Source: Bacteroidota bacterium
Lineage (GTDB): Bacteria; Bacteroidota; Bacteroidia; SXHM01
Direction of reading: 5' to 3'
DNA length: 64,000 nt
Assembly (NCBI GenBank): GCA_947479755.1
Contig: CANKAM010000002.1
Span: forward strand, 62,001 to 126,000
The position numbers and the translations under genes were made by a program. This document shows, in pieces, positions 7,725 to 17,249 of this stretch; the first letter of the stretch is position 1; each line of letters starts with the position of its first letter. The notes below the pieces were generated by a model. The model was not told the DNA's origin, made no database searches, and saw only the letters and a list, made by a program, of their open reading frames with translations.

Positions 7725-8073
7725 AAATCACTTTGCCGTTTTTTGCAATGTCGCTGTAAACAAAGAACAATTTTGTTTTCAATTCCTCAAACCGTTCAGG
7801 AGTGTTCACTAATACATCAACAGGAACACCTGCCCCAATTCCGTTTGAATAGATTTCATTTAGCAACGTTTTCTGATTGCAGTTTTTCTTAAGTACCAGA
7901 ATATCATAATCGCTGTCTTTTCTCGCTTTACCCGTTGCCCTTGACCCAAACAAAATAATCTTATCAGGGTCGGCTATGCGCACCACTCCACTGATAATTT
8001 TATCCAAAACATCTTTGCCCGAAAAGTCAAACACTTCGGTTTTTGGTTTTGATATTTTGGCTGCGGTTTTCAA
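7708..8073 (-). CDS. Minimal nucleotidyltransferase (MNT) domain protein
   Basis: A ~121-aa protein with the polymerase-beta-type signature LFGSRATGKARKDSDYDILV: GS at 43-44, metal-binding D55 and D57, and a third carboxylate at about D86 (VPVDVLV). MNT antitoxins such as MntA add AMP to their HEPN partner. The frame stays open upstream to 8250, but that part lies inside sdhA in another frame and reads as unrelated basic sequence. The likely start is TTG at 8073, two bases after the sdhA TAA (TAAATTG). GTG at codon 14 is a weaker alternative. The sdhA-MNT spacing and the overlap with HEPN indicate one co-translated operon. Confidence 0.83.
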   Translation of the reverse strand: MKTAAKISKPKTEVFDFSGKDVLDKIISGVVRIADPDKIILFGSRATGKARKDSDYDILVLKKNCNQKTLLNEIYSNGIGAGVPVDVLVNTPERFEELKTKLFFVYSDIAKNGKVIYEKQN

Positions 8074-8074
8074 T

Positions 8075-9994
8075 TTACTTGTAGCTACGTTGTGCGATTT
8101 TGATGTTTTCAAATTTAAGTTCTTCCTTATGCAATTGTGGTTCTGCATTCTCTCCTTTGTATTCCCAGGCAGCAACATATGCGTAGTTTTCATCATCACG
8201 CATTGCTTCCCCTTCTTCAGTCTGGTATTCTTCACGGAAGTGTCCTCCACAACTTTCGTTGCGGTTAAGAGCGTCTTTGCACATCAGTTCCCCTAACTCT
8301 ATAAAGTCTGCAACACGACCTGCTTTCTCCAACTCCTGATTGAATTCATTCAGACTTCCCGGAACAAGCACATCCTTCCAGAACTCTTTCTTCAGCTCCT
8401 CAATTTCTGCGATGGCTTCTTTCAACCCTTTTTCACTGCGTGCCATTCCGCATTTGTCCCACATAATTTTTCCAAGCTTCTTGTGGAAGTGGTCAACAGG
8501 TTTGGTGCCTTTATTATTGATGAAATGATTCAAGCGTTCTTTCACCTGCTTCTCTGCTTCATCAAACTCAGGTGTTGAGGTAGAGATTTTTCCGGTGCGG
8601 ATATCGTCAGCTAAATAATCACCAATAGTATAAGGAATAACGAAGTAACCATCAGCCAGACCTTGCATCAGAGCAGAAGCTCCCAAGCGGTTTGCACCAT
8701 GGTCAGAGAAGTTAGCTTCACCCAACGCAAACAATCCCGGAACAGTGGTCATTAAATCATAATCAACCCAAATGCCGCCCATGGTATAATGCACCGCAGG
8801 ATAAATACGCATCGGAGTTGCATAAGGATCTTCGTCCGTAATTTTTGCATACATCTGGAACAGGTTGCCATACTTTGCAGCCACAGCATCTTTTCCTAAA
8901 CGTTTTATTGAATCCGAGAAATCAAGGTAAACAGCAAGCTTCGATTTTCCTACTCCGTAACCCGCATCGCAACGCTCTTTGGCAGCTCGTGAAGCAACAT
9001 CGCGCGGAACCAGATTTCCGAAGGCAGGGTAACGTCTTTCCAGATAATAATCTCTTTCTTCTTCCGGAATATCAGTTGGTTTGCGGTTATCATCTTTCTT
9101 TTTAGGCACCCAAATTCTTCCATCATTACGTAATGACTCAGACATCAGCGTGAGTTTACTCTGGTGGTCGCCCGAAACAGGAATACAGGTAGGGTGAATT
9201 TGTGTGTAGCAAGGGTTTCCGAAGAAAGCACCTTTCTTATGGATCTTCCAGGCTGCAGTTACATTGCTTCCCATTGCATTGGTAGAAAGGAAGAATACGT
9301 TTCCGTAACCGCCTGTTGCAATAATTACAGCATGTGCTGAATGGCGTTCAATCTCACCGGTAATTAAATTGCGTGCAATAATTCCGCGCGCTTTTCCATT
9401 TACAACTACCACATCCAACATCTCGTGGCGGTTATACATTTTAATAGTTCCTTTTCCAATCTGGCGACTCATTGCTGAATAAGCTCCAAGCAATAATTGC
9501 TGTCCCGTTTGCCCGCGTGCATAAAATGTCCGTTGTACCTGCACACCACCAAATGAGCGGTTGTCAAGCAAACCTCCGTAATCGCGTGCAAAGGGAACAC
9601 CCTGCGCAACGCACTGGTCAATAATATTTGCAGAAACTTCTGCAAGACGATAAACATTGGCTTCGCGTGCACGATAGTCACCACCTTTTATGGTGTCGTA
9701 AAACAAGCGGAAGGTACTGTCACCATCATTCTGATAGTTTTTTGCAGCATTAATACCGCCCTGCGCGGCAATACTGTGTGCTCTGCGCGGACTATCCTGA
9801 AAGCAAAATGCTTTTACACTGTATCCCATCTCGGCAAGCGAAGCAGCAGCAGCGCCACCGGCAAGACCGGTTCCTACTACAATAATATCAATATGCCTTT
9901 TGTTGGCAGGGTTTACCAAACGAATATGGTCTTTATGGTCAGACCACTTTTTATCTAAAGGGCCTTCGGGAATTTTTGAATTAAGAGTTGACAT
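8075..9994 (-). CDS. sdhA: Succinate dehydrogenase/fumarate reductase flavoprotein subunit
   Basis: The 639-aa catalytic subunit oxidises succinate to fumarate (or the reverse). The dinucleotide-binding motif is [19 protein letters not shown] (~38-55). The FAD-attachment segment is [14 protein letters not shown], with H73 as the probable covalent site. Substrate-site segments include [14 protein letters not shown] and [17 protein letters not shown]. It follows sdhC by 21 bases and precedes the MNT gene by one base. Its length fits the Bacteroidota/epsilonproteobacterial-type enzyme with one cytochrome subunit. Confidence 0.97.
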   Translation of the reverse strand: MSTLNSKIPEGPLDKKWSDHKDHIRLVNPANKRHIDIIVVGTGLAGGAAAASLAEMGYSVKAFCFQDSPRRAHSIAAQGGINAAKNYQNDGDSTFRLFYDTIKGGDYRAREANVYRLAEVSANIIDQCVAQGVPFARDYGGLLDNRSFGGVQVQRTFYARGQTGQQLLLGAYSAMSRQIGKGTIKMYNRHEMLDVVVVNGKARGIIARNLITGEIERHSAHAVIIATGGYGNVFFLSTNAMGSNVTAAWKIHKKGAFFGNPCYTQIHPTCIPVSGDHQSKLTLMSESLRNDGRIWVPKKKDDNRKPTDIPEEERDYYLERRYPAFGNLVPRDVASRAAKERCDAGYGVGKSKLAVYLDFSDSIKRLGKDAVAAKYGNLFQMYAKITDEDPYATPMRIYPAVHYTMGGIWVDYDLMTTVPGLFALGEANFSDHGANRLGASALMQGLADGYFVIPYTIGDYLADDIRTGKISTSTPEFDEAEKQVKERLNHFINNKGTKPVDHFHKKLGKIMWDKCGMARSEKGLKEAIAEIEELKKEFWKDVLVPGSLNEFNQELEKAGRVADFIELGELMCKDALNRNESCGGHFREEYQTEEGEAMRDDENYAYVAAWEYKGENAEPQLHKEELKFENIKIAQRSYK

Positions 9995-10015
9995 ATTATC
10001 TTGAATATTGAAAGA

Positions 10016-10684
10016 TTAATGAACCAAGTGGAAATACATGCTGATAGGCATCAGCGCAAAAACAGCAGGAACGATAATAGCAAAAGCAATTCCTGCTACT
10101 TCAATAGCTTTATTGTATTTCGAATGATTTAGTCCCAGACTTTGGAAAGCGCTTTTAAAGCCGTGCAATAAATGCCAGAAAAGCGAAAAACATCCTGCAC
10201 AATAAAGCAGTACAATGGGCAGGCTTTCAAAGCGTTCCTGCATCATTTGAAAAAGATCTTTTTCCTCACCTGTTGTAACATACTCAAGGCGGTTGGGTGC
10301 CCAGAAATCATACAGGTGAATAACCAGAAAAAGGAGAATAAGTGTTCCCAGAAGAGCCATGCTGCGCGAATACCATGTTGAATTTTTGCCGGGATTGTTA
10401 TACGCATATTGAACCGGACGGGCATCGCGGTTTTGTTTCCAAAGTAATAAACCATCAACAACGTGAAGGATTAAACCCACAAAAAGGCCAGCTTCAATAA
10501 AATGGACAAGAGTATTTGTGCCCATAAAGTGAGCATAAAAGGTAAACGTTTCACCACCGTCATTGAACCAGATACAAGCATTTATAGAGGCATGCACCAC
10601 TAAAAAGGTGATGAGAAATAAACCGGTTAAACCCATGATGATTTTTTTACCGATAGAAGATTTAAAAAGACCTGATGAACTCAT
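10016..10684 (-). CDS. sdhC: Succinate dehydrogenase cytochrome b subunit
   Basis: A 222-aa membrane protein with five predicted hydrophobic helices, the single-subunit diheme type found in Bacteroidota. Histidines at or near helices (VVHASINACIW, ALLGTLILLFLVIHLYDFW, LFWHLLHGFKSAFQSLGL) are candidate heme ligands. It anchors SdhAB to the inner membrane and passes electrons to or from menaquinone. It is the first gene of the sdh operon, with a good promoter candidate 36 bases upstream. Confidence 0.93.
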   Translation of the reverse strand: MSSSGLFKSSIGKKIIMGLTGLFLITFLVVHASINACIWFNDGGETFTFYAHFMGTNTLVHFIEAGLFVGLILHVVDGLLLWKQNRDARPVQYAYNNPGKNSTWYSRSMALLGTLILLFLVIHLYDFWAPNRLEYVTTGEEKDLFQMMQERFESLPIVLLYCAGCFSLFWHLLHGFKSAFQSLGLNHSKYNKAIEVAGIAFAIIVPAVFALMPISMYFHLVH

Positions 10685-10719
10685 ATAGGGATGTTAAGAA
10701 ATAATGAAATTTTCGGTGG

Positions 10720-10751
10720 CAAATGTATGCGCTGAACCATTATATAACAAG
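10720..10751 (-). promoter_or_regulatory. Promoter of the sdhCA-MNT-HEPN-sdhB operon
   Basis: On the minus strand CTTG (10751-10748), a 20-base spacer and TACATTTG (10727-10720) fit the Bacteroidota consensus TTTG-N19/20-TAnnTTTG with one mismatch in the -33 box. It lies 36 bases upstream of the sdhC ATG. No internal promoter before MNT or sdhB was evident. Confidence 0.6.
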
Positions 10752-10828
10752 TAAATAATTGGATAGTTTTCACAAAGGTTGAAATTTGCAGAATTGGACT
10801 AAATAATCCGTAATTTTGGACAACATTT

Positions 10829-11677
10829 ATGAAAACCCCTGCTTCGTTTTCTCATATTATTGAAAAGGGTATCGCCATTTTCACCATCAGCACCATCCGT
10901 TATATTGTGTTTGCAGGGTTGGCGTATCTTTTATTTTATGTTGTTTTCAAAAATAAATGGCTGCATAAGAGAATACAACAAAAGTTCCCTGGCAAGGAAA
11001 ATATCTTTTATGAGATAAAGTACTCGATGCTCAATATGGTAATTTTCGGTATCAACGGAATGTTTGTTGTCTGGGCTTCACGACATGGTTGGACTCATTT
11101 GTACACAAAAATAGCTGACTACGGTACAGCCTATTTTATTTTCAGTATTGTGGCCATGATATTTCTTCACGACACCTATTTCTATTGGACGCATCGTTTT
11201 ATGCACATGAAAAAAGTGTTTCCGTTGGTTCATAAAGTGCATCATCATTCATTGAACCCAACGCCTTGGGCAGCCTTTTCTTTTCACCCGATTGAAGGTT
11301 TTATTGAGGCAGCAATTCTGCCGCTTATTGTTTTTCTTTTTCCGGTGCACCCGTTTGCTATTTTAAGTTTCCTGTTGTTTATGACTGCGCTAAATGTGAT
11401 GGGACATCTTGGTTTTGAAATGTATCCTAAAGGCTTTACCATACATGCAGTGTTGGGAATTAATAACACCTCAACGCATCATAATATGCACCACAGTTTA
11501 ACTAATTGTAACTATGGTTTGTATTTTAATTTCTGGGACAAATGGATGGGAACCAACCACAAAAAATACCACGAAACGTTTGAGAAACTTGCTAGAACTG
11601 AAAATCCAGCAATCAGTAAAGAAGCACAATCGACAGTAGAAACTCCTGAAACGGCTTTTGCAGAAAAGGCTTATTGA
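10829..11677 (+). CDS. Sterol desaturase/fatty acid hydroxylase superfamily membrane protein
   Basis: A 282-aa integral membrane di-iron protein. The histidine clusters are HDTYFYWTHRFMH (~113-125), HKVHHHS (~134-140) and HHNMHH (~216-221), with hydrophobic helices before and between them. Members hydroxylate or desaturate fatty acids, sterols or carotenoids. The substrate cannot be read from the sequence. A TAATTTTG -7-like element lies at 10811-10818, unusually close to the ATG. Its last codons overlap the convergent lipoprotein gene by seven bases. Confidence 0.88.
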   Translation: MKTPASFSHIIEKGIAIFTISTIRYIVFAGLAYLLFYVVFKNKWLHKRIQQKFPGKENIFYEIKYSMLNMVIFGINGMFVVWASRHGWTHLYTKIADYGTAYFIFSIVAMIFLHDTYFYWTHRFMHMKKVFPLVHKVHHHSLNPTPWAAFSFHPIEGFIEAAILPLIVFLFPVHPFAILSFLLFMTALNVMGHLGFEMYPKGFTIHAVLGINNTSTHHNMHHSLTNCNYGLYFNFWDKWMGTNHKKYHETFEKLARTENPAISKEAQSTVETPETAFAEKAY

Positions 11678-12141
11678 AATTCGATATTGAACTCACCGTT
11701 CTTCAACGTCTTTTTGACAAATGAGTTCGAAAGAACAATGGTATCAAAAGTGCCGGTAATTCTTGTATCATTAATTTCTGTAACCTTAATAGTTCCGCTG
11801 CTGCCATAAAGACTTTTATAAACATCGAAAGTGCCGGGTCCATCCGTAAAACTAACATAACTGGCAGTGCTGTCCATTACCTGGTAAACGCCAGGATCGG
11901 TTAACCCGTTTATATTTATTATCAACGTAGAGACACTATCTCTTCCAATAATATTTACAGGTGCGCCTGCATGAATTGCAATCGTTTCTTTTGATGCACT
12001 CCACACAAGCGGGTTAATAGTATCATTGCCACTATAAATATCACATTTATAAATACCTAAACCAGAATTATCTTTATTGCAGGAAGAGATTAGGAGAATT
12101 ACTGCTGAAAGAATTAATAATGAAGAATAAATTTTTTTCAC
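11671..12141 (-). CDS. Lipoprotein of unknown function
   Basis: A 156-aa protein with a lipoprotein signal peptide (SAVILLISSC, lipobox LISSC with Cys at ~21), followed by a beta-rich domain. The end (TGTFDTIVLSN...LKNGEFNIEF) resembles small Bacteroidota lipoproteins such as the DUF6252 type, an assignment I cannot confirm without a profile search. It probably sits on the outer or inner membrane. The 3' end overlaps the convergent hydroxylase gene by seven bases, leaving no room for separate terminators. Confidence 0.75.
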   Translation of the reverse strand: MKKIYSSLLILSAVILLISSCNKDNSGLGIYKCDIYSGNDTINPLVWSASKETIAIHAGAPVNIIGRDSVSTLIININGLTDPGVYQVMDSTASYVSFTDGPGTFDVYKSLYGSSGTIKVTEINDTRITGTFDTIVLSNSFVKKTLKNGEFNIEFQ

Positions 12142-12212
12142 GTCCGTAATAAATTTATGGGTTAATGATGCCCGAAATTACGGATTTATTTTAATCCTCT
12201 TGTCCGGAAAAT

Positions 12213-12647
12213 TTATTCCAGAAACTTTTCCATATGCTTCACCAAGTCAAGAGTGGAAATAATACCGGTTACTTTGCCATTCTCTACAATGGGAATAGCA
12301 TGGAACATATTCACTTTAAAAAGTGCTATTGCATCTGATAATTTTGCATCAGGACTTAAAGAAACAGGGTTTGGTGTCATTAGCTTTTCAACGGTCAAAT
12401 AATCCAGAATTACCTTGTTGATACCTTCGTTGTCAAAGGTTTCTCCTTTCTCAACAATTTCAGCGCCCAGTGTAACACGCAGAAAATCGGTAAGACTTAT
12501 GATGCCTGCAAGTTTCCCGTCTTTCACTACCGGAATATGATGCAGATGATGATGCTCAAAAAGTTTTTTCACATCTTCGGTTTTGTTAGTGATGTCAACT
12601 GTAATGGTTGCAACCGACATAATTTCGCGTAAGGTTATGTTTTTCAT
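12213..12647 (-). CDS. CBS-domain pair protein
   Basis: A 144-aa protein made of two CBS motifs: residues ~6-60 (HHLHHIPVVKDGKLAGIISL) and ~83-142 (MFHAIPIVENGKVTGIIST). Such stand-alone CBS pairs bind adenosine nucleotides or other small ligands and act as regulatory modules. There is no catalytic domain. It is a single-gene unit: a 71-base gap separates it from the lipoprotein gene and an 85-base gap from the divergent T9SS protein gene. Confidence 0.9.
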   Translation of the reverse strand: MKNITLREIMSVATITVDITNKTEDVKKLFEHHHLHHIPVVKDGKLAGIISLTDFLRVTLGAEIVEKGETFDNEGINKVILDYLTVEKLMTPNPVSLSPDAKLSDAIALFKVNMFHAIPIVENGKVTGIISTLDLVKHMEKFLE

Positions 12648-12732
12648 GGGTTATTAATTTTATTGCAATATTTGTTCTATTCATTTACAAAATGAATGAC
12701 AGTAGTCAATTTATAAACTGATATTTATCACA

Positions 12733-13521
12733 ATGCAAAAATTTCCATTTTCGATTTTCTTCTTGTTTATCGCTTTTAACGCAGGAGCACAGGTTATTTA
12801 TACCGATGTCAATCCCGACTCATTGGTAAGTTCAAACTATCAACTTGACCTTAATAATGACGGAAATCCTGAGTTCCTGATTGAAAAAACTACCGATGGA
12901 GGAATTGATATTGTGCAGGCAACAGGGCTTTCTAATCAGGATTCACTCATAGGTTATTATGCAGGCTTTCCGGCAATTACAGGATATCCTTCAGCACTGT
13001 CTTCGAATGAAGTTATTGATAGCACTTCAACGTTTGTAGATGAAGGAGTAATGGGTGGAGACCATGAGCTAATAATGGAAGATGCCGATTGGCCCGATGG
13101 CTTTAACCGTTATCTCGGTTTGAAATTCAATATCAACGGAGAGGTGCATTATGCTTGGGCAAAAATTAAAATCTCAACTGATTATGTTGCGTTCACTATC
13201 ACTGAGTACGCATACAATGCAACAGCAGGTGCCGCAATTAATTCAGGAGTAGTATCAGTAGAAGAAAATACTTCTGTTACAGAAATGACGGTTTTTCCAA
13301 ATCCTGTAAGCGAAAACGCAACACTCAGTTTTTATGTGAATGATGAATCGGAAATTGACTTCAGTGTTTATGACTTAAACGGCAAACTGATTTTAGCAGA
13401 AAGCCGAAAAATTGAAAAGCCCGGCAAGCAGGCTTTTCAATTGAATGTTTCGCAATGGAATTCGGGAATTTATTTTTGTCGTGTTAATTCCTCCACATTA
13501 AAATTAAGTGTGGTACACTAA
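12733..13521 (+). CDS. Secreted protein with T9SS type A sorting domain
   Basis: A 262-aa protein with signal peptide MQKFPFSIFFLFIAFNAGAQ. The body begins DVNPDSLVSSNYQLDLNNDGNPEF, resembling the calcium-binding-like openings of many Bacteroidota secreted proteins. The C-terminal ~75 residues (VFPNPVSENATLSFYVN... ending LKLSVVH) form the type A sorting signal recognised by the T9SS. Function beyond secretion is unknown. Its stop codon overlaps the stop codon of the convergent gene. Confidence 0.85.
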   Translation: MQKFPFSIFFLFIAFNAGAQVIYTDVNPDSLVSSNYQLDLNNDGNPEFLIEKTTDGGIDIVQATGLSNQDSLIGYYAGFPAITGYPSALSSNEVIDSTSTFVDEGVMGGDHELIMEDADWPDGFNRYLGLKFNINGEVHYAWAKIKISTDYVAFTITEYAYNATAGAAINSGVVSVEENTSVTEMTVFPNPVSENATLSFYVNDESEIDFSVYDLNGKLILAESRKIEKPGKQAFQLNVSQWNSGIYFCRVNSSTLKLSVVH

Positions 13522-14615
13522 CGCACTACACTTAATTTTCCTGATGCTTTATGCAGGTTATTTCTGTCAATAAATTGCCAAGAGTAGAAACCTTGCGGTA
13601 AATTCTGCACAGAGAAATTATACGTTGAATTTGCTGTTGCATACACTTTTTCCTGCATCAGCATTTTTCCTGCAACATCATAAACCGTGAAGAAATATTC
13701 ACCTGCTTCCAATTCATTTCCTAATCTGAGTGAAACAGTTTCAGCAGCGGGAACAGGAAATAATTCTGCATTTGCAACAGCTACATTTTCACTAAAACCA
13801 ACAGTTCCCGGAGGAGGTAATAAAGTCCATTTAAATGTTTTAGGTTGGTCAAGACTATCGTAGTTCAGTTCAGCAACTGCAAGTTTCATTTGTTTTCCCA
13901 GCCATTGATAGCTGTAGGTTGTATCATCTTTTGTGCTGAAAACCGACCATGCAGGCGGGAAACCGATTGTTGGTAATATCCAGATGGTGTCTTTTCCGTG
14001 GTCGCTGCGTTTTACACGCAACACATCACTATAAGTGCCGTTAGGCGTTGTAATTGAACCCCAGCCATCGGTAACATCGGTAACAGTTGCCACACGTTTG
14101 TAACGAACCTGACTAACCAATGGAGAAATAACGCTTCCATTAATAGTAACATCAACAGCATAATTATCAGTGAACGAATTGTTGTATGTGCGTGGAAAAT
14201 TATGAAGCTTTAAATCAGGATTTAAAGGAGCTACAATTGTATTCCCCAACATCAATAAATCTCCTGCACCGCCTTGTGTGGTCATGGTTGAGCTGTTGTG
14301 GTTTGTGTAAGCATAGCTTGCATTATCATTGGTCATTGCAACATTAGAATTTGAAAATTGTGCAGCATATGGTGTGCTGGCAACGGTAACTACTGAAGTG
14401 TTTTCGTTCAGAATATAAGTAGGATTTGAACTGATGGTAGTCATTGTCCAGGTTTGGTTAGCACCTGCCGGACCGGGACCGGTAATAGGAGTAAGTGTAT
14501 CTGCTTTGCGGTTGATAACATCACCAATAACTGCAATATCACTTAAATCAATGCTTATCTGTGCAAAAGCAGAGAACGAGAAAATGGAAAGAGAAAAGAG
14601 TAATAGTTTTTTCAT
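13518..14615 (-). CDS. Secreted protein with T9SS type A sorting domain
   Basis: A 365-aa protein with signal peptide MKKLLLFSLSIFSFSAFAQ. The middle part is beta-rich and Thr/Asn-rich, with no family I can name. The C-terminus (ELFPVPAAETVSLRLGNEL... SGKLSVVR) is a type A sorting domain. The gene converges on the preceding T9SS gene with overlapping stop codons (13518-13521), so transcripts must run into each other's template. Confidence 0.82.
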   Translation of the reverse strand: MKKLLLFSLSIFSFSAFAQISIDLSDIAVIGDVINRKADTLTPITGPGPAGANQTWTMTTISSNPTYILNENTSVVTVASTPYAAQFSNSNVAMTNDNASYAYTNHNSSTMTTQGGAGDLLMLGNTIVAPLNPDLKLHNFPRTYNNSFTDNYAVDVTINGSVISPLVSQVRYKRVATVTDVTDGWGSITTPNGTYSDVLRVKRSDHGKDTIWILPTIGFPPAWSVFSTKDDTTYSYQWLGKQMKLAVAELNYDSLDQPKTFKWTLLPPPGTVGFSENVAVANAELFPVPAAETVSLRLGNELEAGEYFFTVYDVAGKMLMQEKVYATANSTYNFSVQNLPQGFYSWQFIDRNNLHKASGKLSVVR

Positions 14616-14723
14616 TTGTAGTATTTTAAATTTTGCGAAAGGTAGAAAAAAGTAAAGAGTTTATAACCTATTTACTCAAGAAAAACGTTTGATGAGTTAA
14701 TCATTAAATTTGCGGCCTTTCCA

Positions 14724-17183
14724 ATGATTTTCAGAAAACTTATAATCCTTTTTTCAGCCCTTGTTTTTTCGGGTACTGCCTTTGCAGCCAAACTAAGCGG
14801 ACGTGTTTCTGATAAGAAGAATGAACCCCTTGCTTTTCTTACCGTAAATATTGAAGGTACCACCGTAAGCACCATGACCAACATTAATGGTGAGTATTTT
14901 CTGGAACTGAAAGATGGTTTTTATCACGTAGTGTTTCGCTACATCGGTTACCGTACTGAAACCCGCAATATGGAGATACGCGGGGATGATGTTACACTGG
15001 ATGTTATCATGGAGCCCCAAGCTATTGTATTGGTAGAAGCAAATGTAAACGGTAATGGCGAAGACCCTTCTTATGAGATTATCCGCAAAGCACAGCAGAA
15101 GCGTAAATTCTATTTAGAGCAGGTAAAAAAATACTCCTGCGATGTGTATATAAAAGGAATGAACTATGCCGAAAATGTTCCTAAAAGTATTCTCGGTCGC
15201 AACATTGAAATTGATGGCCTGGATAAAAACCGCAGCGGAATTGTTTACCTGAGCGAATCGGTTTCGCGCCTGCATTTTGAAGCTCCCAACAAGCGGAAAG
15301 AAACAGTTATCTCTTCAAAGGTTAGCGGCAAGTCGCAGGCCTTTACCTGGAACAGCGCCATTGATTTTGATTTCAATTTTTATGAGCCCAACATTGAGGT
15401 AAGCTTTGCCGAGCGTAATTTTATTTCGCCCATAGCACCTTCGGCTATGCTGCATTATCGCTACAAATTGGTGGGTGCATTTTATGAAGACACGGTACTT
15501 GTAAATAAGATTGAAGTTATTCCGCGCGTAAAAGGTTCGCCTGTTTACAACGGGTTTATCTACATACAGGAAAATACCTGGCGCATACACAGCATTGAGT
15601 TTTACCTGACACGCGAATCTAACATTGAGTTTCTCGACACGCTGAAAATAAAACAGGTTTACATTCCCGTTACCAATGATGTATGGATGAAAGGAACGCA
15701 GAATTTCAATTTCAAATTTGATGTAAAGCTGCTCGGATTTAAAGGCAACGGTTATTTCAACGGAGTGTATTCCAAATATGATTTAGGGCCTGAGTTCAGC
15801 AAAAAATTCTTTAAAGCCGAGAAGGTAAAAGTGGAAGAAAACTCCAACAAGCGCAGCGAAGAATACTGGAACGATGTGCGCCTTGTTCCCCTTACTCCGC
15901 TTGAAGTTCAGGATTATAAACTGAAAGACAGTGTGGAGGTTTTAAAAGAAAGTAAAGTGTATATGGATTCCATTGACACGAAGAAAAATAAGTACCGTGT
16001 TTCTAATTTTATTTTCGGTTACACCATGCGGAATACGTTCAAAAACATTGACTGGAATATTCCCACACTGTTTGAGATTTTGCAGTTCAACACCGTTGAA
16101 GGAATTGTTCTGAACCCAACTTACAGTGTGGAGTGGGAACACAAAGAACTGAAGAAACGGTTGCGCATTGATAACACATTCCGATACGGTTTCAGCAGTC
16201 AGAAATTTTATGGCAAGCTTGGGTTTAATTACCGCTTCAATGCCATCAACCGCATGAATATCCGTGCTGAGTTTGGCAAATTTGTAAGTCAGTATAATGA
16301 GGCAAATCCGATAGCGCCTTTTATCAACACGCTTTACACTGTTTTCTTAGAAAAAAATTATCTGAAAATTTTTGAAAAGACCTATGCAAATGTCGGTTGG
16401 GGCCGCGAAATTTTTAACGGTGTAACATTAAATGCCGGTGCTGAATATGCAGTGCGCCAGCCATTGCTGAATGCAAGCAACCTGAGTGCCCTTTATGTGG
16501 ACAGCAAGAACAAGGAGTTTACTTCTAACAATCCGCAGACCAGTGACTTAGCTGCGTTTGTTCCATATCGTGCGTTCACCTTCAATGCCAGCGTCCGCAT
16601 CCGTTTCGGACAAAAATATTATTTGTATCCGCACGAGAAGTTCAATTCAGATTCGAAATATCCTGCTATCAGGATTGCTTACGAAAAAGGAATTGCAGGA
16701 ATTTTTCAAAGTAAAACCAACTTTGATTTTGTAAAAATTTCAGTTGAAGATGATATGAAGCTGGGTGTGTTTGGTACTTCTGAATATACCGTAAGTGTTG
16801 GAAAATTCTTTAATACAAACACTGTTCCTTTTGTGGATTATCGCCACTTTATGACGAGTGAAGTTATTCTTGCTCCTCAACGTTTATCAGCGTTTCGTGC
16901 TATGCCTTATTATCGTTTAAGCACCACAGGCGAATACCTTGAGGCGCATTACGAACATCATTTTAATGGTTTTCTTTTCGGCACCATTCCCGTTTGGAAA
17001 AAGTTAGGGTGGCAGCCAGTTGCCGGCTCTCATTTGCTCTTGGATTTCCGGAATAATCACCAGTATGTTGAGGTAACTGCCGGACTGGAGCACATCTTCA
17101 AAATAGGCAGAGTGGACTTTGTGGCTGCTTTTGAAAACAACCAGAAACCCAGAACAGCAATTAGAATCAGTTTAGGATTTTAA
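14724..17183 (+). CDS. DUF5686-type outer-membrane protein with CarboxypepD_reg-like domain
   Basis: An 819-aa protein. After a signal peptide (to ~21, TAFAA) residues ~22-100 form a carboxypeptidase-regulatory-like domain (LSGRVSDKKNEPLAFLTVNI). The remainder matches the layout of DUF5686 proteins, with a soluble mid-region and a C-terminal beta-barrel ending in RTAIRISLGF. Such proteins are TonB-receptor-like outer-membrane proteins without the TonB box and plug. A TAAATTTG -7-like element is at 14705-14712. It is followed directly by a palindromic repeat. Confidence 0.87.
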   Translation: MIFRKLIILFSALVFSGTAFAAKLSGRVSDKKNEPLAFLTVNIEGTTVSTMTNINGEYFLELKDGFYHVVFRYIGYRTETRNMEIRGDDVTLDVIMEPQAIVLVEANVNGNGEDPSYEIIRKAQQKRKFYLEQVKKYSCDVYIKGMNYAENVPKSILGRNIEIDGLDKNRSGIVYLSESVSRLHFEAPNKRKETVISSKVSGKSQAFTWNSAIDFDFNFYEPNIEVSFAERNFISPIAPSAMLHYRYKLVGAFYEDTVLVNKIEVIPRVKGSPVYNGFIYIQENTWRIHSIEFYLTRESNIEFLDTLKIKQVYIPVTNDVWMKGTQNFNFKFDVKLLGFKGNGYFNGVYSKYDLGPEFSKKFFKAEKVKVEENSNKRSEEYWNDVRLVPLTPLEVQDYKLKDSVEVLKESKVYMDSIDTKKNKYRVSNFIFGYTMRNTFKNIDWNIPTLFEILQFNTVEGIVLNPTYSVEWEHKELKKRLRIDNTFRYGFSSQKFYGKLGFNYRFNAINRMNIRAEFGKFVSQYNEANPIAPFINTLYTVFLEKNYLKIFEKTYANVGWGREIFNGVTLNAGAEYAVRQPLLNASNLSALYVDSKNKEFTSNNPQTSDLAAFVPYRAFTFNASVRIRFGQKYYLYPHEKFNSDSKYPAIRIAYEKGIAGIFQSKTNFDFVKISVEDDMKLGVFGTSEYTVSVGKFFNTNTVPFVDYRHFMTSEVILAPQRLSAFRAMPYYRLSTTGEYLEAHYEHHFNGFLFGTIPVWKKLGWQPVAGSHLLLDFRNNHQYVEVTAGLEHIFKIGRVDFVAAFENNQKPRTAIRISLGF

Positions 17184-17245
17184 CGTCACCCTGAATTTGT
17201 TTCAGGGTCTCATAATTAAGATGCTGAAACGAGTTCAGCATGACG
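17184..17245. repeat. Two-hairpin palindromic repeat, orientation 1
   Basis: This element lies between the convergent DUF5686 and FKBP genes. The left part contains CCCTGAATTTGTTTCAGGG and the right part ATGCTGAAACGAGTTCAGCAT. Each forms its own hairpin, and the outer ends GTCA.../...TGAC also pair. It is the reverse complement, with few changes, of the element at 21029-21091. It starts at the base after the DUF5686 stop codon and is likely a bidirectional terminator. Confidence 0.85.
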
Positions 17246-17249
17246 AAAA

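Noticed and set aside
7708..8250. Longer MNT protein starting at 8250
   Set aside because: The extra 59 residues overlap sdhA in another frame and look like out-of-frame translation. The TTG at 8073 just after the sdhA stop fits operon spacing.
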